Source: PSRI01 sp041484195 (GTDB taxonomy: Bacteria; Bacteroidota; Bacteroidia; Chitinophagales; Chitinophagaceae). Taken from it: a stretch of 64,000 nucleotides of DNA. This document shows positions 59,704-64,000 of the stretch, piece after piece. The stretch is taken from NCBI GenBank assembly GCA_041484195.1, contig JBGPHC010000021.1:10404-74403 (forward strand). The letters are read 5' to 3'. A model generated the notes under the pieces. It was not told where the DNA came from, searched no databases, and saw nothing but the letters and a program-made list of their open reading frames with translations. The position numbers were made by a program, and so were the translations under genes. Positions within the stretch are counted from its first letter, which is position 1. The number at the start of each line of letters is the position of its first letter.

Positions 59704-62397
59704 ATGACTAACATGACAGCAGAACATCAACGCCTTGCAGTGAATGCGGGCAAAAAAATACCGTTGGAGCAATGGGGCCCATACCTGAGTGAGCGACAAT
59801 GGGGCACCGTGCGGGAAGACTACAGTAATAGTGGTGATGCCTGGGGATATTTTCCTTTTGACCATGCTCATTGCAGATGCTACCGATGGGGGGAGGATGG
59901 CCTGGCAGGTATTTCCGATTTTTTCCAGAATCTTTGTTTTGCAGTTGCTCTCTGGAATGGCAAGGACAAGATACTTAAGGAAAGGCTGTTTGGTCTGGGC
60001 AATTACGAAGGCAATCATGGAGAGGATGTGAAGGAATTGTATTATTACCTCGACAACCTTCCCACCCATTATTACATGGAGTATTTGTACAAATACCCCC
60101 AGAAAGAGTTTCCCTACAAGGAATTATTGGAAAAGAACAGGTCGCGGACGAAACAGGATCCCGAATTCGAGATCCTGGATACGGGCATATTCGACAATGA
60201 TGAATATTTTGACGTGCAGGTTAACTATGCCAAGGAAAACTCACAGGAAATCTTCATCAGGATTGATATAACAAACAGGGGGCCAAGGATGGCTGGCATA
60301 ACTGTATTGCCTACCCTATGGTTCTACAATCGCTGGAACTACGAGCAGACGGACAAGAAGGCCTTCATCGCGCCAATGAAAAATCAAAATTCGGTAAAAG
60401 CCACCCACAGCCGCCTGGGCACCTATTATTTCTATTATCAGCCACCACACGATCAGCTTTTTACTGAAAACGCTACCAATACCCAAAAGGTTTCGGGCAT
60501 TCCAAATGAAAGCATTTTCACCAAAGACGCTTTTCACGATGCCATTATTAAGGGAGAAAACCTGGAAGCTCTACGAAAGAAAAAAGGGGGCACCAAATTC
60601 TCCCCTGTGTACCGTATGCAAATCAAAGCCGGAAAAACACAGTCGATTTACTTATGCCTGAGCAACAGACTTACTGATGACCCCTTCACCAATGGATTCC
60701 AAAAATTATTTTTTAAACGGAAACAGGAAGCCGATGATTTTTATAAGGCCATCCTGCCCGCTGCCAATTTGGAAGAGATGAGCCGGATTCAGCGACAGGC
60801 TCTGGCAGGACTCTTGTGGAATAAACAATACTATCATTACGATGTGGAGCGATGGCTAAGCACGAGTGATGGTATTACCCCTGTAAATGACGGGAAACTG
60901 AAAGGTCGCAATCACGACTGGAAGCATCTCAAGAATCAGGACATCATCGCAATGCCCGACAAATGGGAATATCCCTGGTACGCTGCGTGGGACCTCGCCT
61001 TTCAAAGCATCGCAATGGCCCTGGTGGATCCCAGTTTTGCCAAACACCAATTGCTGCTGATCATGCGGGAATGGTATATGAAACCAGACGGGCAACTGCC
61101 TGCATACGAATGGAACTTCAGTGACGTGAATCCACCAGTACAGGCCTGGGCAGCGCTGCAGGTTTACCACCTGGAAAAGAATATGACGGGTAAGGGTGAT
61201 CTCGGTTTTCTCAAAAGGGTTTTCCAAAAGCTGCTCATCAACTTTACCTGGTGGATAAACCGTAAAGACGCGAATGGAAATAATATGTTTGAAGGAGGAT
61301 TCCTTGGACTGGATAATATTGGCGTCTTCAATCGCAGCGGCCAATTGCCTGGGGAAATGCAATTGGAGCAGGCCGATGGTACAAGTTGGATGGGCATGTA
61401 TGCCCTGAATATGCTCGATATCGCACTCGAGATCGCCATTGTTGACAGGTCATTTGAAGATACGGCCACCAAGTTCTTTGAGCAGTTTGTACTCATTGCC
61501 GATGCGCTCAATGTGCAAGGAATGTGGAATGAAGAAGACAGATTTTTTTATGACACTCTTTCCATTGCCGGATCTGAGCCATTGCATTTAAGGATCTATT
61601 CCATTGTAGGACTCACCACTTTATTCGCGGTGTCCATCATTGACAAAATAAAATTGCAGAAGCTGGAGGATTTCAAAAAGCGGATCACCTGGTTTGAGAA
61701 TTATAGACGGAAGAATAACCGTTTCTGGCCCAATGAGGAAAAGGCAGATGGAGAAAAGACCCTGCTCTCAGTTGTGCCGCAAAAAAGACTTGTTTATCTC
61801 CTGGAAAGAGTCTTGAATGAATCCGAATTCCTTTCCGATGGCGGCATAAGGGCTCTCAGCAAGTATCACAAGGAACATCCATACACCGTTACGCTTGACG
61901 GTGTATTCTATAAAATCCAATATGATCCCGGCGATTCCACTTCGGATTTTTTCGGAGGCAATTCCAATTGGAGAGGACCCGTGTGGATGCCCATCAATTA
62001 TCTGATCATTCAGTCTATCAGGAAATTCGGGGAATTTTATGGAGATAGTTTGTTGGTGGAATGCCCGGTTGGTTCAGGACAGAAGATGAACCTGGAACAG
62101 GTAGCAGACGAGTTGACAAGAAGAGTAGTCAGTTTATTCGAGAAGGATACTGAAGGGAAACGCAGGTTGTACGGACCTTATGACTGGTTTTACCGTCGGC
62201 GTGGCAATGAGCACCTGCTTCTATTCTATGAATATTTTCATGGGGATACAGGCCAGGGACTGGGTGCAAGCCATCAAACCGGATGGACTTCCCTGATCGC
62301 CGATTTGACAAGGGAGATCACTAAAAAGAAGGAACTGACCGAAAAAACGGAACAAAATGGTGGTATATCTGAACTGAAAAAAGAAAAATTGAATTGA
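59704..62397 (+). CDS. GH63-type (MGH1-like) glucosidase
   Basis: An 897-residue (alpha/alpha)6-barrel glycoside hydrolase without a signal peptide. The N-terminal part has RQWGTVREDYSNSGDAWGYFPFDHAHCRCYRWGEDGLAG, typical of the bacterial GH63/MGH group related to eukaryotic processing glucosidase I. The catalytic barrel shows MPDKWEYPWYAAWDLAFQSIAMALVDP, YEWNFSDVNPPVQAWA, FNRSGQLPGEMQLEQADGTSWMGMYALNMLDIAL, and near the C-terminus GGNSNWRGPVWMPINYLIIQ and GDTGQGLGASHQTGWTSLIADL. It probably hydrolyses glucosylglycerate, mannosylglycerate or alpha-glucosides in the cytoplasm. It is monocistronic. Confidence 0.88.
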   Translation: MTNMTAEHQRLAVNAGKKIPLEQWGPYLSERQWGTVREDYSNSGDAWGYFPFDHAHCRCYRWGEDGLAGISDFFQNLCFAVALWNGKDKILKERLFGLGNYEGNHGEDVKELYYYLDNLPTHYYMEYLYKYPQKEFPYKELLEKNRSRTKQDPEFEILDTGIFDNDEYFDVQVNYAKENSQEIFIRIDITNRGPRMAGITVLPTLWFYNRWNYEQTDKKAFIAPMKNQNSVKATHSRLGTYYFYYQPPHDQLFTENATNTQKVSGIPNESIFTKDAFHDAIIKGENLEALRKKKGGTKFSPVYRMQIKAGKTQSIYLCLSNRLTDDPFTNGFQKLFFKRKQEADDFYKAILPAANLEEMSRIQRQALAGLLWNKQYYHYDVERWLSTSDGITPVNDGKLKGRNHDWKHLKNQDIIAMPDKWEYPWYAAWDLAFQSIAMALVDPSFAKHQLLLIMREWYMKPDGQLPAYEWNFSDVNPPVQAWAALQVYHLEKNMTGKGDLGFLKRVFQKLLINFTWWINRKDANGNNMFEGGFLGLDNIGVFNRSGQLPGEMQLEQADGTSWMGMYALNMLDIALEIAIVDRSFEDTATKFFEQFVLIADALNVQGMWNEEDRFFYDTLSIAGSEPLHLRIYSIVGLTTLFAVSIIDKIKLQKLEDFKKRITWFENYRRKNNRFWPNEEKADGEKTLLSVVPQKRLVYLLERVLNESEFLSDGGIRALSKYHKEHPYTVTLDGVFYKIQYDPGDSTSDFFGGNSNWRGPVWMPINYLIIQSIRKFGEFYGDSLLVECPVGSGQKMNLEQVADELTRRVVSLFEKDTEGKRRLYGPYDWFYRRRGNEHLLLFYEYFHGDTGQGLGASHQTGWTSLIADLTREITKKKELTEKTEQNGGISELKKEKLN

Positions 62398-62456
62398 TCC
62401 GCCATCATTGACCGCGAGGATCGAATCGAACTCAAAGTAGTCGTTTAGAACTCCCA

Positions 62457-62654
62457 CTATTTGAAGTAGGAAGCCGGAATTTGTTTCCACATATCATGAG
62501 CCAGGTTTCCCTTAATTATTTCATAAATCAGATACACTGGCCAAATGATATAATGCAGGATAAGCAGCAAAATGGAATGATTATAATACCAACTGATCAT
62601 TGCCGAGTAAATTCCCAGCAAGAGGTAAAGAATGCCTGAATCTCTTTTTCCCAT
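62457..62654 (-). CDS. Small membrane protein of unknown function
   Basis: A 65-residue hydrophobic protein with two membrane helices (about 8-24 and 27-46) and a polar C-terminus (NLAHDMWKQIPASYFK). No family is recognised. The clean ATG, the membrane topology and the lack of a competing gene favour it being real. Confidence 0.45.
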   Translation of the reverse strand: MGKRDSGILYLLLGIYSAMISWYYNHSILLLILHYIIWPVYLIYEIIKGNLAHDMWKQIPASYFK

Positions 62655-62901
62655 GATAATCTGATTTAAGAGAATTAATATGGTTATGGCTGCAAGCCCT
62701 ACCCGGCTATCAATTGTTTGAATTTAGCGGGTCGCTGAAAAAAGGAATTTGCAGGTCAGGTAAAATATTCCATGAACCAAATTTAATCTTTTGAACCGGG
62801 AATTGGAAAGCTCTTATTATGAATGTTTGATGGATATACCCTGAAAGCCGGGAATCTTTGTCTCAAATTTTAATTCCAGTGGCTCCGTTAGCCAACCACA
62901 G

Positions 62902-63042
62902 TCACGGTTTTCCAAATAGTTGAATCTGCCGCCCATCCTTCTGAATTTGACCCTGGTTAAGAAATTCACGAAATTTATCTATTCGGGGAAGGTCGTTTCT
63001 GAAGATCGTAAACTGCCCCGAAGGCCATTTTATCGCGGTCAC
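62902..63042 (-). CDS. Possible small ORF or gene fragment
   Basis: A 46-codon frame with a GTG start that reads like protein (KWPSGQFTIFRND then LPRIDKFREFLNQGQIQKDG). It is not recognised and could be the tail of a lost gene. The frame is closed by a stop a few codons before the GTG. Confidence 0.25.
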   Translation of the reverse strand: MTAIKWPSGQFTIFRNDLPRIDKFREFLNQGQIQKDGRQIQLFGKP

Positions 63043-63140
63043 CTTGAATCGTAGAATCCCACCCTTTCAGTTTCCCATATTTCGATTTACCATTTTCTTA
63101 GCAGAAATAGTAAAAGGGAGCTACTATATTTAATGACCAA

Positions 63141-63208
63141 TCCGCCTTCAGTAAACTTACGGCGGAAGAGGTCAGTAAACTTTCCGCCTTCGGTAAACCT
63201 ACGACGGA
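63141..63208. repeat. Tandem palindromic repeats
   Basis: Two copies of a 26-base unit (63141-63166 and 63183-63208), 23 of 26 bases identical and 42 bases apart. Each begins TCCGCC, has GTAAAC in the middle and ends in GGCGGA or GACGGA, so the first can fold into a hairpin. A further GTAAAC copy lies between them. Confidence 0.65.
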
Positions 63209-63222
63209 CGAGATCGGCGGAC

Positions 63223-63292
63223 AAGTGACTACTGACAAGTGACTAATGACCTATGACTACTGACTAATGACTAATACCCATGACCAATTACT
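63223..63292. repeat. Degenerate TGACTA-type simple repeat
   Basis: A low-complexity tract of repeated GACTA and ATGAC-like units (GTGACTACTGAC, GACTAATGAC, TGACTACTGACTAATGAC). It lies just upstream of the DUF2723 gene. Confidence 0.7.
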
Positions 63293-63306
63293 AAAACCAA
63301 AACTAT

Positions 63307-63888
63307 ATGAACTATAACCGGGTGAACAATCTCATCGGATGGTCATTATGCCTGCTGGCAACTTCGGTATATATCATGACGATGGAACCCACGGCCAGTT
63401 TCTGGGACTGTGGTGAATTCATTTCGAGTTGTTTCAAATTGCAGATCCCCCATTCTCCGGGTGCCCCCTTATTTGTGTTGATGGGCAGGATTTTCATAAT
63501 CCTTTTCGGAGATCATCCTTTCACGGCTGCCAAAGCCGTGAATGCACTTAGCGCCCTGGCTAGCGGCTTCACCATCCTTTTTCTGTTCTGGAGCATAACT
63601 CATTTCGCACGCAAACTGGTGCAAAAAAGCAAAACTCCATTGAGCGGCTGGCAGATTTTCAGCATCATGACTGCAGGCGCTGTCGGCGCGTTGGCTTATA
63701 CTTTTTCTGACTCATTCTGGTACAGTGCCGTGGAAGGTGAAGTATATGGATTGTCGAGTTTTTTCACCGCCATAGTATTCTGGTGCATGCTCAAATGGGA
63801 AAGCCGTGCCGATAAACCGAGGGCAGACCGCTGGCTCATACTTATCTTTTATTTGATGGCATTAGTGTCCGGTAAAAATTATAATTAG
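63307..63888 (+). pseudogene. DUF2723 membrane protein, truncated
   Basis: The N-terminal 193 residues of a large membrane protein of the DUF2723 family (normally about 1000 residues, glycosyltransferase-like, linked to surface glycans and gliding). Seen: the N-terminus with SLCLLATSVYIMTMEPTASFWDCGEFISSCFKLQIPHSPGAPLFVLMGRIF and SDSFWYSAVEGEVYGLSSFFTAIVFW, all family hallmarks. Homology stops after LVSG at about 63872, where family members continue with VHLLNLL, and is replaced by four unrelated codons and a TAG. Unrelated sequence fills the rest of the window, so the gene was cut by an insertion, rearrangement or assembly join. Confidence 0.78.
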
Positions 63889-64000
63889 TTCTTTGAAACT
63901 CTTGTTGGATAAAGGTTTGGTCGGAATTTAACTCGGTGACGATTTGAGATGATCGATTTTATAACTTTCTGAAAATCAGGAATGTTATGAATCGGGGCAA
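63873..64000. mobile_element. Unknown sequence at the DUF2723 break, possibly an insertion end
   Basis: Beginning exactly where DUF2723 homology ends. On the minus strand a short frame ending LPRFITFLIFRKL and a stop could be the tail of an unknown gene such as a transposase. Not enough sequence to identify an element or terminal repeats. Confidence 0.25.

Noticed and set aside
59608..60069. Minus-strand gene opposite the glucosidase start
   Set aside because: It is antisense to the conserved GH63 N-terminus and has no recognisable features.
63141..63292. CRISPR array
   Set aside because: Only two spaced units with degenerate ends, no equal spacers and no cas genes.

Overview
The window is a piece of a Bacteroidota chromosome, most likely from the Chitinophagaceae or a close relative. 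The evidence is the protein set (a two-gene YeeE/YedE transporter, Rho with a long charged insertion, KdnB/KdsB for lipid A core sugar, an outer-membrane LpxR-type deacylase, a propeller sensor kinase, DUF2480, IPExxxVDY and DUF2723 proteins) and the many promoter -7 boxes of the Bacteroidota form TAnnTTTG. Genes are mostly single or in pairs, on both strands. No rRNA, tRNA, CRISPR array or complete transposon was seen.

Layout. 1-3 kb: nagA (cut by the edge), an omega-amidase, an LpxR-like deacylase and recX on the minus strand. 3-12 kb: dnaN, a DUF2007 protein, a sterol-desaturase-like hydroxylase, kdsB, a large secreted unknown, kdnB, corA and a DUF2480 gene. 12-18 kb: a PpiD-like periplasmic isomerase and nadA point away from each other across about 570 bases rich in DnaA-box-like 9-mers; a CLC-CBS anion transporter follows. 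18-27 kb: an accessory-looking stretch with a FAD oxidase, a possible CrtO-like acyltransferase, a CPBP protease, two broken genes (GNAT with an internal TGA, SnoaL-like with a frameshift), a CBS protein, a Rieske oxygenase, a beta-lactamase-like hydrolase, a HAD phosphatase and the YeeE/YedE pair. 27-45 kb: housekeeping (mnmG, ybeY, nadD, asnS, rho, mnmH-selD, PCD) mixed with chrA, feoA, feoB, a universal stress protein and an M28 peptidase. 45-54 kb: a lipoprotein, a decayed cytochrome c, a LuxR-type regulator with its propeller sensor kinase, a small DUF2807 operon, xylB and a TPR protein. 54-64 kb: a carboxypeptidase-regulatory-like protein, a PIF1-like helicase, a secreted caspase-like protein, a GH63-type glucosidase, a repeat-rich spacer, and a DUF2723 gene broken about 130 bases before the edge.

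Most interesting signals. (1) A candidate chromosome origin at about 14.6-15.15 kb: one perfect DnaA box, one further consensus match, five near matches, a very AT-rich tract, divergent flanking genes and a change of G/C bias across it. (2) Two parS-like ParB sites, inverted copies of one 15-mer, at 29.41 and 30.08 kb next to mnmG, as expected near an origin. (3) Four copies of a 16-base imperfect palindrome (consensus TCACAYRWTYATGYGW) around the sensor kinase/LuxR pair and its divergent neighbour, a candidate operator family. (4) kdsB and kdnB together suggest 8-amino-8-deoxy-Kdo in the lipopolysaccharide. (5) Several genes are freshly broken (GNAT, SnoaL, cytochrome c, DUF2723). All functions are read from sequence by eye; no database search was run.
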